From: Deltaproteobacteria bacterium
GTDB lineage: Bacteria > Desulfobacterota > Desulfobulbia > Desulfobulbales > VMSU01
NCBI GenBank assembly: GCA_024274995.1
Contig: JAJSAA010000045.1
Coordinates: 1 to 6,546, forward strand
Direction: 5' to 3'
Length of the DNA stretch: 6,546 nt
This document shows, one piece after another, positions 1 to 5,783 of this stretch. The position numbers were made by a program, and so were the translations under genes. Position 1 is the stretch's first letter. Every line of letters starts with the position of its first letter. Below the pieces are notes generated by a model that saw only the letters and a list, made by a program, of their open reading frames with translations, searched no databases and was not told the DNA's origin.

Positions 1-450
1 GAATTTACCCGCAAATTGCTTTGTCTGCCGCTGGGCCTTCCGCACCCTGAGGTTGCCGCCCATCTAACGGCCATGGAAGAGGGCTTCTGGGGGGCCCTTG
101 ACGATGATTTGAATATCTCTAAGGCCATGGCTGCTATCTTTGATTTTATTAAAAAGGTGAATCCGGTTCTGCTTGACGGCCGCCTTGACCGGGATCAGAA
201 AAAATATATAATTGAGTCGTTAGAGCGTATAAACAAAGTGCTTAATATTCTTCGTCTGCAGGAATGCCCCCTGGCTCCAGAGATTGATAAACTGATTATG
301 GAACGACAGCGGGCCAGGGAACGAAAGGATTGGGCCAAGGCCGATTATGTTCGGGAAGAATTGGTGAGGCAGGGGATTAAAGTCAGTGACAGCGCCAAGG
401 GCCCGGTCTGGAAGTCCGTCGACAAGGGTGGAAAAACTATTGGGAAATAG
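1..450 (+). CDS. cysS: Cysteinyl-tRNA synthetase, C-terminal part (5' end outside window)
   Basis: This is the last 149 codons of cysteinyl-tRNA synthetase, the cytoplasmic class I enzyme that charges tRNA-Cys with cysteine. The reading frame is open from base 1, so the gene starts upstream; the HIGH and KMSKS catalytic motifs lie outside the window. What is visible is the C-terminal helical region: the family-typical stretch FWGALDDDLNIS followed by an alpha-helical AMAAIFDFIKKVN segment, then the conserved MERQRARERKDWAKADYVRE block and a terminal RQGIKVSDSAKGPVWKS resembling the usual 'G(I/V)...D...G..W' ending of CysS. The stop is TAG at 448-450. The last 14 bp overlap the 3' end of the convergent TerB-like gene. 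No frameshift or degradation is seen. The assignment rests on recognising the family pattern, and the conserved DDD-N and ERQ...R..KD..ADxxR signatures make it secure. Confidence 0.93.
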   Translation, partial: EFTRKLLCLPLGLPHPEVAAHLTAMEEGFWGALDDDLNISKAMAAIFDFIKKVNPVLLDGRLDRDQKKYIIESLERINKVLNILRLQECPLAPEIDKLIMERQRARERKDWAKADYVREELVRQGIKVSDSAKGPVWKSVDKGGKTIGK

Positions 451-892
451 GGCGGCCGTCCGCCGCTCTTCCCTTTAATTTGGCGGCGATCAACTGTTCG
501 TGGCTTAAGCGCAGGAGCTTGGCCATGGTGTGGGCGTATTGATCTTCGTCGCTATCGAGGATTCCGTCAGCGTAAAAAATTTGCCAGGCCGTTTCCATAA
601 TTTGTGTTTTTTGGGCCTCTGAAAAATCATTATTGATCTGGTTGCTGAACTGCCAGAGGTCAACCGTTTCCTGACGTTCCTGTCTGGCCAGACTGATAAG
701 TTGCTCGGTCTCACTATTTGTAAGGCTGAATTGTCGACGGATTGCCGCCTTGATCTTTACCAGCTCTGCCGGGCGGCATTCTCCATCCACAAAGCTCGCC
801 TCTAAGAGTAAAATTGTGACCGCCAGCCGGGTGGAGGGCCTGTCATTGGCAGGACGTTGACTGCCTAATAAAGATTTAATTGATTTGAACAT
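437..892 (-). CDS. Stand-alone TerB-fold protein (tellurite-resistance TerB family)
   Basis: A 151-residue soluble, mostly helical protein consisting of a single TerB-like domain. Two acidic, potentially metal-binding loops are visible in equivalent positions of the two halves: VDGE (residues 35-38, after the helix LAVTILLLEASF) and ADGILDSDED (108-117, after AWQIFY). This twofold pattern is typical of TerB/DjlA-like domains. No signal peptide, membrane segment, DnaJ domain or other fused module is present, and no other ter genes are nearby, so a role in tellurite resistance should not be assumed; members of this family found alone have no settled function. The ATG at 892-890 is the natural start (MFKSIKSLLGSQ), but only a weak purine-rich stretch (GAGAGAT) lies upstream. 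The gene is transcribed toward cysS and overlaps its end, so the two are not co-transcribed. Fold assignment is good; the biological role is unknown. Confidence 0.8.
   Translation of the reverse strand: MFKSIKSLLGSQRPANDRPSTRLAVTILLLEASFVDGECRPAELVKIKAAIRRQFSLTNSETEQLISLARQERQETVDLWQFSNQINNDFSEAQKTQIMETAWQIFYADGILDSDEDQYAHTMAKLLRLSHEQLIAAKLKGRAADGRPISQ
442..473. terminator. Possible bidirectional terminator in the cysS/terB overlap
   Basis: A GC-rich hairpin spans the convergent gene ends. The inner stem GCGGC (452-456) pairs with GCCGC (462-466) around a 5-nt loop, continued by G450-C468 and a G-T wobble. An outer arm GGGAA (442-446) pairs with TTCCC (469-473), leaving ATA (447-449) bulged. 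On the plus strand it is followed by TTTAATTT (474-481). On the minus strand the 3' flank reads CAATAGTTTTT, giving a T-tract for the terB-like transcript too. Tails are short on the plus side, so efficiency is uncertain. Confidence 0.45.
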
Positions 893-1128
893 AGGAACTA
901 TCTCTCGGTAAAAAATTAATCTGTCTCCCAGTCTAAAACCATTTGCTGGCTTTACTGCAAAACTTGTAGGCGGATGCCTGTATCAGTAAATGATATACAT
1001 ATAATTATTATCCGCAAGCAATACTTCATTTTGCTTCAGTCAGGGCAGATAAACTGTCTTGAATTGTGAGCTGTAATCGCTTCAGGAAGTACAGATCCCT
1101 TAATTTTGGTTAAATCCAGTTGAGATAG

Positions 1129-1157
1129 TTGACAATCAGGGTAGATATTGGTAGGAA
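1129..1157 (+). promoter_or_regulatory. Candidate promoter of the HU gene
   Basis: A perfect -35 hexamer TTGACA occurs at 1129-1134. At the ideal 17-bp spacing the -10 position holds TAGGAA (1152-1157), which matches only three of six consensus bases. A better-looking TATTAT at 1165-1170 is too far away to pair with it. The -35 element is convincing, the -10 is not; transcription starting near 1164 would leave a leader of about 70 nt. Confidence 0.3.
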
Positions 1158-1221
1158 AGTTAAATATTATTTAATGGCGATGAGCTCGTAGGAGCGGGAA
1201 CTTATTTTGTAAAGTTACTTC

Positions 1222-1228
1222 AAAGGAG
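1222..1228 (+). promoter_or_regulatory. Strong ribosome binding site of the HU gene
   Basis: AAAGGAG sits 8 nt before the ATG at 1237, a near-ideal Shine-Dalgarno site that fixes the start and fits the high expression expected of a nucleoid protein. Confidence 0.85.
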
Positions 1229-1236
1229 ATTGAGAG

Positions 1237-1509
1237 ATGAATAAAGTAGAATTGGTTAAGAAGATTGCAACTTCCGCTGGTCTGTCACAGGTAGCAGCCG
1301 AGAAGGCCCTTAATGGTTTTACCGAGGCCGTGCAGGATGCCATGGCCAAAGGTGAAAGCGTGGCTCTTATCGGTTTTGGTACCTTTTCCGTATCTAAGCG
1401 TGCAGCCAGGAAGGGGCGTAATCCTCAGACCGGTCAGACTATTGATATTGCCGCTAAAAATGTTGCTAAATTTAAGGCGGGCAGCCGGTTGAGCGAGGCC
1501 GTTAATTAG
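1237..1509 (+). CDS. hup: DNA-binding protein HU (HU/IHF family)
   Basis: A 90-residue HU-type nucleoid protein, exactly the usual length of the family. HU binds DNA as a dimer without strong sequence preference, bending and constraining it, and affects supercoiling, replication and transcription. Visible features: the N-terminal start MNKVELVKKIA, the dimer-core helices up to about residue 40, the conserved GFGTFSVSKRAARKGRNPQTG stretch, in which RNPQTG (61-66) carries the intercalating proline P63 at the tip of the beta-arm, and the closing AAKNVAKFKAGSRLSEAV segment. The NPQTG arm and the lack of IHF-specific subunit features favour HU over IHF, though the two cannot be fully separated by eye. 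It is monocistronic: strong AAAGGAG upstream, intrinsic terminator 50 bp downstream. There is nothing abnormal in the sequence. Confidence 0.96.
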   Translation: MNKVELVKKIATSAGLSQVAAEKALNGFTEAVQDAMAKGESVALIGFGTFSVSKRAARKGRNPQTGQTIDIAAKNVAKFKAGSRLSEAVN

Positions 1510-1557
1510 GGCTTGTAAAAAAACAATATGTAGCCCCCTGCCGGTGCAGTGTTTGAT

Positions 1558-1585
1558 AAAAACCCGCTGATTTCAGCGGGTTTTT
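1558..1585 (+). terminator. Rho-independent terminator of the HU gene
   Basis: A perfect hairpin: AAAAACCCGCTGA (1558-1570) pairs with TCAGCGGGTTTTT (1573-1585) around a very short loop (in practice ATTT). The GC core CCCGCTG/CAGCGGG is followed directly by five T. The mirrored A-tract means it could also act on minus-strand transcripts. Confidence 0.93.
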
Positions 1586-1607
1586 GTGCTTTGCCGGGGA
1601 TCTACTA

Positions 1608-1631
1608 ATTTTTGCCAAAAAACGCAAAAAT
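1608..1631. repeat. Short AT-rich inverted repeat
   Basis: ATTTTTGC (1608-1615) and GCAAAAAT (1624-1631) are perfect 8-bp inverted arms around CAAAAAAC. It lies in the non-coding stretch between the HU terminator and the tRNA and is immediately followed by CACTCTGTCCCC (1632-1643). Stability as an RNA hairpin would be low; no function can be assigned. Confidence 0.5.
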
Positions 1632-1689
1632 CACTCTGTCCCCTGGTGGAGAGAGAAAATTTAATCTGGCAGGGAAGGGTAACAACTTA

Positions 1690-1719
1690 TTGCGTATTAC
1701 CTTATCCTTGTGTTATATA
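1690..1719 (+). promoter_or_regulatory. Candidate promoter of tRNA-Arg
   Basis: An extended -10 element is visible: TG at 1711-1712, then TATATA at 1714-1719 (four of six consensus positions). A partial -35, TTGCGT (1690-1695), lies 18 bp upstream. Transcription would begin near 1726, about 15 nt before the mature tRNA, a typical short tRNA leader. Confidence 0.4.
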
Positions 1720-1740
1720 GCGAAACATTCATTAACGTGG

Positions 1741-1817
<77 letters not shown>

Positions 1818-1822
1818 ATAAA

Positions 1823-1848
1823 GGGGTAGCTATGCTGATCTATGCCCC
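1823..1848 (-). terminator. Weak candidate terminator for the kinase-regulator operon
   Basis: On the minus strand GGGGCA (1848-1843) can pair with TACCCC (1828-1823) across a 14-nt loop, with one G-T wobble, followed by TTTATT (1822-1817). It lies 39 bp beyond the response-regulator stop and just before the tRNA on the opposite strand. The stem is only 6 bp, so this is a tentative call. Confidence 0.3.
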
Positions 1849-1886
1849 GCCTCCTCTGGCCGTAATTTTTGCGCCGATACCTCCTC

Positions 1887-2465
1887 CTAATCGCCAAATT
1901 TATCAATGGCATCTAAAAATTTCTTACCACAATCCGGGCAATAGCCGTGCGACATGCTCTTGCCGGCCTTCTTGGTCAGGTATTCCTCCACCGGCATCCA
2001 TTTTCCTTTGCCTGGCTCAGTGCCGCTGTCATCCCTGATTTTTTTGCAGTCTAAGCAGATGGGCAGAATATCTTCATACATCTTGACCATATTCTTTAAT
2101 TCCTGCTTCTCAAAACATTTATTGATGCGGAATATCAATTCGTTCAGATCACAGGGCTTGAGCAGGTAGTCATCGGCCCCGAGGCGCAGGGCCTCGACCG
2201 CGGAACTCAGATCACCATAGCCGGTGAGGATTATAACTGCGGTGCTTGGCGAGTCCTGCTTTATGCGCTCTAAAACGGTAATGCCGCTCATCCCCTCCAT
2301 CATCAGGTCGGTTACCACCAGATTAATGGGCAGGCCGCTAAACCGTTTTAAGGCCTCGGCACCATCGGAAGCGGTAAAAACCTGAAAGCCCTCGTCGATT
2401 AACTTGCCTTCGATGGTCTTAAGAATAATGGCCTCGTCGTCCACTAAGAGAATTGTTTTGTTCAT
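1887..2465 (-). CDS. Response regulator with four-cysteine C-terminal segment
   Basis: A 192-residue cytoplasmic two-component regulator. Residues 1-120 form a canonical receiver domain: acidic pair D9-D10, phospho-acceptor D53 (VVTDLMM), T81 and K103-P104. There is no DNA-binding, enzymatic or EAL/HD-GYP domain. Instead, after a helical linker (MVKMYEDI), the protein ends in LPICLDCKKIRDD...SHGYCPDCGKKF, with cysteines C137, C140, C176, C179 and nearby H173, looking like a zinc-ribbon-type metal site. From memory, similar 'LPIC..CKKIRD...SHG.CP.C' tails occur on many receiver and PAS proteins of Desulfobacterota, with function unknown. ATG at 2465-2463 is preceded by AGGAAAGG (2476-2469). 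The gene starts 74 bp after the histidine kinase and is almost certainly its partner. Receiver: certain; role of the tail: unknown. Confidence 0.93.
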   Translation of the reverse strand: MNKTILLVDDEAIILKTIEGKLIDEGFQVFTASDGAEALKRFSGLPINLVVTDLMMEGMSGITVLERIKQDSPSTAVIILTGYGDLSSAVEALRLGADDYLLKPCDLNELIFRINKCFEKQELKNMVKMYEDILPICLDCKKIRDDSGTEPGKGKWMPVEEYLTKKAGKSMSHGYCPDCGKKFLDAIDKFGD

Positions 2466-2468
2466 TTG

Positions 2469-2476
2469 CCTTTCCT
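2469..2476 (-). promoter_or_regulatory. Ribosome binding site of the response regulator
   Basis: AGGAAAGG on the minus strand lies 3 to 10 nt upstream of the ATG (AGGA at a 7-nt spacing). It abuts the 3' arm of the 10-bp inverted repeat, so a stem formed there could influence ribosome access. Confidence 0.6.
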
Positions 2477-2554
2477 GTAAGCGCTCAAAAAATCATACCC
2501 TTGGTTTTATAACATCTCGAAATGTGTGCAGCAGGGTGTTTATGGAGCGCTTAC
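2477..2554. repeat. 10-bp inverted repeat spanning the kinase-regulator junction
   Basis: GTAAGCGCTC at 2477-2486 is the exact reverse complement of GAGCGCTTAC at 2545-2554, separated by 58 bp. The second arm lies in the last codons of the kinase gene, the first just upstream of the regulator's Shine-Dalgarno. In the operon mRNA the arms could close a long-range stem enclosing the kinase stop codon. Each arm contains the palindrome AGCGCT, so each could also be a protein-binding half-site. Function is inferred only. Confidence 0.6.
2492..2520 (-). promoter_or_regulatory. Candidate internal promoter for the response regulator
   Basis: On the minus strand TCGAGA (2520-2515, four of six -35 positions) and TATGAT (2497-2492, five of six -10 positions) are spaced by exactly 17 bp in the kinase-regulator gap. 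Initiation would fall near 2485, inside the regulator-proximal arm of the inverted repeat, so a transcript from here would lack the other arm. Motif matches of this quality can arise by chance. Confidence 0.3.
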
Positions 2555-4417
2555 TTTCCTTGTAATGGGCAGGGCGATGGTAAAAACAGTCCCCTGGCCG
2601 GGTTTACTTTCTACTTTGATGTCGCCTTGATGGCGTTTTATAATCCCATAGCTCACCGACAGACCTAAGCCGGTACCTTTTACGGCCGCCTTGGTAGTGA
2701 AAAAGGGTTCAAATATATGGGGCAGGTTCTCGGCCGAGATGCCGTTACCGGTGTCGGCAATTTTGATTATAGCCTGATTTGATATTTTCCGGGTGGAAAT
2801 CATTACCCGGCTGCCCGGCCCGCAGGACTCCATAGCATTGTTGAGCAGATTCAATAATACCTGTTTGATTTGGTCGGAGACGGCCTGAATGGGCGGCATA
2901 TTGGACTCGTAATCCGTGCTTATTTTAATCCCTTTGTTTCTCATCTCCTTCTTGGTGAGCATCAGCATATTGTCGATGGTGGTGGTGAGATTAACCGTGG
3001 TCATTATGCCGGAGGTCGGGCGGTTGAAATCCTGTAAATTTTTGATCAGGCTCTTGATGCGGTCGCATTCAGCAACGGCCAGTTCAGCGAACTCCCGGTT
3101 GGAATTGTCCAATTGCCCTTTATCCAGCAGGAGTTCAAGGACGTTGCGGATGCCAAAGAGCGGATTGTTGATTTCATGGGCGATGGATGCCGAAAGTTTA
3201 CCCACGGCGCTCAGCTTCTCGGCATGGAGCAATTGCTCCTGAAGCTGACGTTCATCACTTATGTCGATGCCAATACTGATTATATATTCAATTTCACCGT
3301 TGTCTGAGGTGAAGATGGTGTTGGAACAGTCAATGGCTAAGTGCTGGCCGTTCTTGGTTAGGATGTGAAGTTCCAGCTTGGGTGGGAAAGGCTGTTGGTG
3401 GATGTCGGCAAAATACTTGTTGATTTGCCGGGCCTCGGCTGCTGGCAGCAGGACGTCACCGAAGCTCTTGTTTTTTACCTCCTCAATGCTGTAGCCGGTG
3501 AGTCTTTCGCAGGTCTTATTGCAGCGGATAATCCGCCCCTGGGGATCCAAGACCACGATGAGGGCGGCGGCGGTATTAAGGATGGCGGCGGTGAAGGATG
3601 ATTCCTGCTGGAGGGCTGTCTCGGCTTTGGTTCTGACTTCGACCTCCCGCTGGAGATCAAGATTGGTGCGGGCCAGTTCGGCGGTACGTTTTTTCAGACG
3701 GCTGGAGCCGGAAATGATGCCGAAAACGCCAATGAGCCATAGAAGAAGCAGGGATATAGCATGCGCCGTTATTTGCCGGTTGGCATCTTTAATAAAGGAG
3801 TTCATGGGCAGGGATATGCCGATTCCTCCCCTGACATCCCCTACTTTGTAGCCTTGGTGGCCATGGCAGCGTAGGCAGATTGGTCTTACAAAGAGGGGCT
3901 GCATGAGGCGGAGGGTCTCGCTGCCGCTTTTTTTGTCCTTGATTATGGCCACATCCTCCTTGCTGCCCCGTTCGAAGGACTTTAAAGCCTTGGTCTCCCA
4001 GCGGTCTGGTTTATTAGCGGGCCGCAGGGGGGTGAGACTGGTCAGATGGCCGGCGACACCATAGAGACTGGAGAAGGTATTGTTTAAATCGCGCAGCATG
4101 TATTCTGGATTCATCAGGGTGAGGTGGCGGCCGGAGGGGGTGGTGATGTCCCTTTCGGGTATTTTCAGATAGGGGTTGGGCCGCAGGTCTTTGGTAACCG
4201 GGACATATACTCCACCCCGGGCGTAGGCCCAGAAGCGGAATGCCTTTTCTTTATTTAAGTGAGCCCGGGCCGTATTTAAGGCCATGGCTCGGGTGGCGCT
4301 GTTTATGTCAATTACATCCTTGGCCAATAGTCCACTGACTATAATTGTCCATACGGCCAGTAGAGCCCAAGTGTAATGCATGAGGTTAAACCGGCGTTTG
4401 GGGGCGGGATCTTTCAA
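2540..4417 (-). CDS. Membrane histidine kinase with periplasmic c-type heme (Tll0287-like/DUF3365) sensor, PAS, HisKA, HATPase
   Basis: A 625-residue inner-membrane sensor kinase. A basic N-terminus (KRRF) precedes TM1 (about 15-33). Residues 34-217 form a periplasmic Tll0287-like (DUF3365) domain with the family landmarks GGVYVPVTKD, PERDITTPSGRHLTLMNPEYMLRDL, the heme-c motif C181-LR-C184-H185 and HQGYKVGDVRGGIGISLP. TM2 spans about 219-237, then a coiled coil (240-272), a PAS domain (273-390), HisKA with phospho-acceptor H414 (AHEINNPL), and the ATPase with N-box NLLNNAME (523-530), G1 DTGNGI (555-560), FEPFFTTK (569-576) and G2 GTGLGL (581-586). All catalytic motifs are intact. Heme ligation implies redox or small-ligand sensing (inference). 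The start taken is TTG at 4417-4415, placing positive charges before TM1; ATG at 4381 (residue 13) is the alternative. Neither has a clear Shine-Dalgarno. The partner regulator follows 74 bp downstream. Confidence 0.93.
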   Translation of the reverse strand: MKDPAPKRRFNLMHYTWALLAVWTIIVSGLLAKDVIDINSATRAMALNTARAHLNKEKAFRFWAYARGGVYVPVTKDLRPNPYLKIPERDITTPSGRHLTLMNPEYMLRDLNNTFSSLYGVAGHLTSLTPLRPANKPDRWETKALKSFERGSKEDVAIIKDKKSGSETLRLMQPLFVRPICLRCHGHQGYKVGDVRGGIGISLPMNSFIKDANRQITAHAISLLLLWLIGVFGIISGSSRLKKRTAELARTNLDLQREVEVRTKAETALQQESSFTAAILNTAAALIVVLDPQGRIIRCNKTCERLTGYSIEEVKNKSFGDVLLPAAEARQINKYFADIHQQPFPPKLELHILTKNGQHLAIDCSNTIFTSDNGEIEYIISIGIDISDERQLQEQLLHAEKLSAVGKLSASIAHEINNPLFGIRNVLELLLDKGQLDNSNREFAELAVAECDRIKSLIKNLQDFNRPTSGIMTTVNLTTTIDNMLMLTKKEMRNKGIKISTDYESNMPPIQAVSDQIKQVLLNLLNNAMESCGPGSRVMISTRKISNQAIIKIADTGNGISAENLPHIFEPFFTTKAAVKGTGLGLSVSYGIIKRHQGDIKVESKPGQGTVFTIALPITRKVSAP

Positions 4418-4573
4418 GGTTGTAAGCTTTGGAGTTCAGGCAGGTAAAATAATTTATAAGTCTTGGATTCTTTGCATGATTTTATAACTATTTATATTAT
4501 ACTAAAAAACCATTGTCGATGGCAGATTATTTTAGGAGCTTTGGTCATAAACAGGAAATGGGAAGGTGCTAAA
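4418..4573. promoter_or_regulatory. Divergent promoter region of the kinase operon and the cyclase gene
   Basis: This AT-rich 156-bp spacer must drive both directions. Toward the cyclase (+), TTGCAT (4472-4477) and TATTAT (4495-4500, five of six) are 17 bp apart. Toward the kinase (-), a perfect TATAAT occupies 4501-4496, with only a poor TGCCAT at the -35 spacing. The two -10 elements therefore cover the same bases, so the two promoters may exclude each other. No recognisable operator was identified. Confidence 0.45.
4561..4566 (+). promoter_or_regulatory. Ribosome binding site that sets the cyclase start
   Basis: GGAAGG at 4561-4566 lies 7 nt before the ATG at 4574. Longer in-frame starts, such as the TTG at 4463, lack such a site and would add an unlikely leader lying inside the promoter region. 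Confidence 0.6.
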
Positions 4574-5761
4574 ATGGCGGAAGTAGATATTCTCAATCTG
4601 GAGGCTCGGCTGCGGGAATTGGAAGAGAAGTTTCTTACCATCGACTCCCTGGCTCAGGATGTGGCCCAGTGCCGGACATTAGAGGAACAGCTGGAGGCCC
4701 GTCTGCAATTTGAAACCCTCATTACTGAAATTTCCACGACCTTTATTAATCTTCTGCCCGCAGAGTTACAAAGGGGTATAAACATGGCTTTGAGCAAGGT
4801 GGCGGCGTTTACCGGTGCCGGACGCTGTTATGTCTTTATCCTGAGTGAGGACGGGATTTTCATGACGAACACCCATGAGTACTTTGCCGCCGGGGTGGAG
4901 CCGCGGCTTGAGAGGCTGCGCCGAGAACCGGTGGTCAGCCATCAATGGCTCCTTGAGAAGTTGCGTGCTAACGGAGTGCTGCGAATTGAAAGGGAAGGCG
5001 GACTGCTGCCGGGGAGTGATGAGGTATTCATCCAACCGGAGGTCTGGGCCTCGGTGATAGTCGGCTTTTTTGCCAAGCAGCGTTTGGCGGGGTTTATTGG
5101 TTTCGACTGGCTGGGTGATGCCGATGCCGATGTGGTGCAGACTGCTGATATGCTGACTGTTCTGGGGCCGATTATCGCCAATGCCCTGGAACGTAAAAAG
5201 ATGGAAGATACCAGAGAAAAATTGATTAGTGAATTACGCCGCACCCAGGAAAAGCTGTTAACTCTGTCGGTTCGGGATCAATTGACCGGCCTCTTTAATC
5301 GGCGGCATATGGAGGAGTCTCTGGCCCGGGAGATAAGCCGGGCCGCGCGTCATAAAACCTCTCTTGCTGTAATTATGCTTGATCTTGATTATTTTAAAAG
5401 GATTAATGACACCTATGGCCATATGGCTGGTGACGTGGTTTTGAAAGAAATAGGCCGTCTCCTACAGGAACGTTCCAGGGGGGAGGATGTGGTTTGCCGT
5501 TATGGTGGAGAAGAGTTTATCATTATTATGCCGGGGGCCTCTTTGGAAGCGGCCGGCAAGCGGGCGGCCGAACTTTGTCTCGCTGCCGGGGCTCTGGAGA
5601 TTAAATATCGTGATGAAAATCTGCCCCAAATTACCGTGTCCCTGGGAACTGCCGCTTATCCACAGCATGGTGATACTGCCGCCCTTCTGCTCTATAGAGT
5701 AGATAAGGCCCTTTATCAGGCCAAACAGACAGGGCGGAATCGGGTGGTGGCGGCTGACTGA
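4574..5761 (+). CDS. Diguanylate cyclase, GAF-GGDEF
   Basis: A 395-residue cytoplasmic protein predicted to make cyclic di-GMP from two GTP. Residues 1-45 are a coiled coil (LEARLRELEEKF...LEEQLEARL). About 46-205 form a GAF-type sensory domain (FETLITEISTTFINL ... VIVGFFAKQRLAGFIGFDW ... LTVLGPIIANALERK). A second coiled coil (205-231) leads into a complete GGDEF domain (232-395): LTGLFNRRH (237-245), the metal/substrate stretch LDLDYFKRIND (269-279), signature GGEEF (311-315) in RYGGEEF, and closing DKALYQAKQTGRNRV. An allosteric I-site RxxD is present (R302-GE-D305) at the correct distance, so product inhibition is expected. No receiver domain or membrane segment. The ATG at 4574 is chosen for its GGAAGG; an in-frame TTG lies 111 bp upstream. 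It is divergent from the heme kinase operon and convergent with the UbiD gene, 22 bp away. The GAF ligand is unknown. Confidence 0.93.
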   Translation: MAEVDILNLEARLRELEEKFLTIDSLAQDVAQCRTLEEQLEARLQFETLITEISTTFINLLPAELQRGINMALSKVAAFTGAGRCYVFILSEDGIFMTNTHEYFAAGVEPRLERLRREPVVSHQWLLEKLRANGVLRIEREGGLLPGSDEVFIQPEVWASVIVGFFAKQRLAGFIGFDWLGDADADVVQTADMLTVLGPIIANALERKKMEDTREKLISELRRTQEKLLTLSVRDQLTGLFNRRHMEESLAREISRAARHKTSLAVIMLDLDYFKRINDTYGHMAGDVVLKEIGRLLQERSRGEDVVCRYGGEEFIIIMPGASLEAAGKRAAELCLAAGALEIKYRDENLPQITVSLGTAAYPQHGDTAALLLYRVDKALYQAKQTGRNRVVAAD

Positions 5762-5783
5762 GCGCTTTCTTGAATGCTGAGAT

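Larger units (their letters stand above)
893..1236. other. Non-coding region between the TerB-like gene and the HU gene
   Basis: This 344-bp stretch separates two divergently transcribed genes and has no credible ORF, RNA gene or long repeat. It is AT-rich around 985-1010 (TGATATACATATAATTATTA) and again at 1160-1175. It should contain the promoters of both genes. Only very small hairpins are visible, such as AGGC/GCCT near 968-979 and GCTC/GAGC around 1184-1195 in the presumed HU leader; none resembles a known riboswitch or small RNA. Sequence conservation among relatives would be needed to show more. Confidence 0.6.

Noticed and set aside
437..892. Calling the TerB-like gene a tellurite resistance determinant
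   Set aside because: Only the fold is supported; none of the other ter operon genes is present, and isolated TerB domains are not reliable indicators of tellurite resistance.
2916..3851. Several plus-strand ORFs of 64 to 117 codons opposite the histidine kinase
   Set aside because: They lie entirely within the well-supported kinase gene in antisense, lack ribosome binding sites and match no recognisable family.
4534..4538. AGGAG as the cyclase's ribosome binding site
   Set aside because: It is 35 nt from the ATG at 4574, and the nearest in-frame start candidate (TTG at 4541) is only 2 nt away, too close to be used.
4463..4573. 37-residue N-terminal extension of the diguanylate cyclase from a TTG start
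   Set aside because: It lacks a ribosome binding site, overlaps the presumed divergent promoters, and encodes no recognisable module. The ATG at 4574 with GGAAGG is much better.
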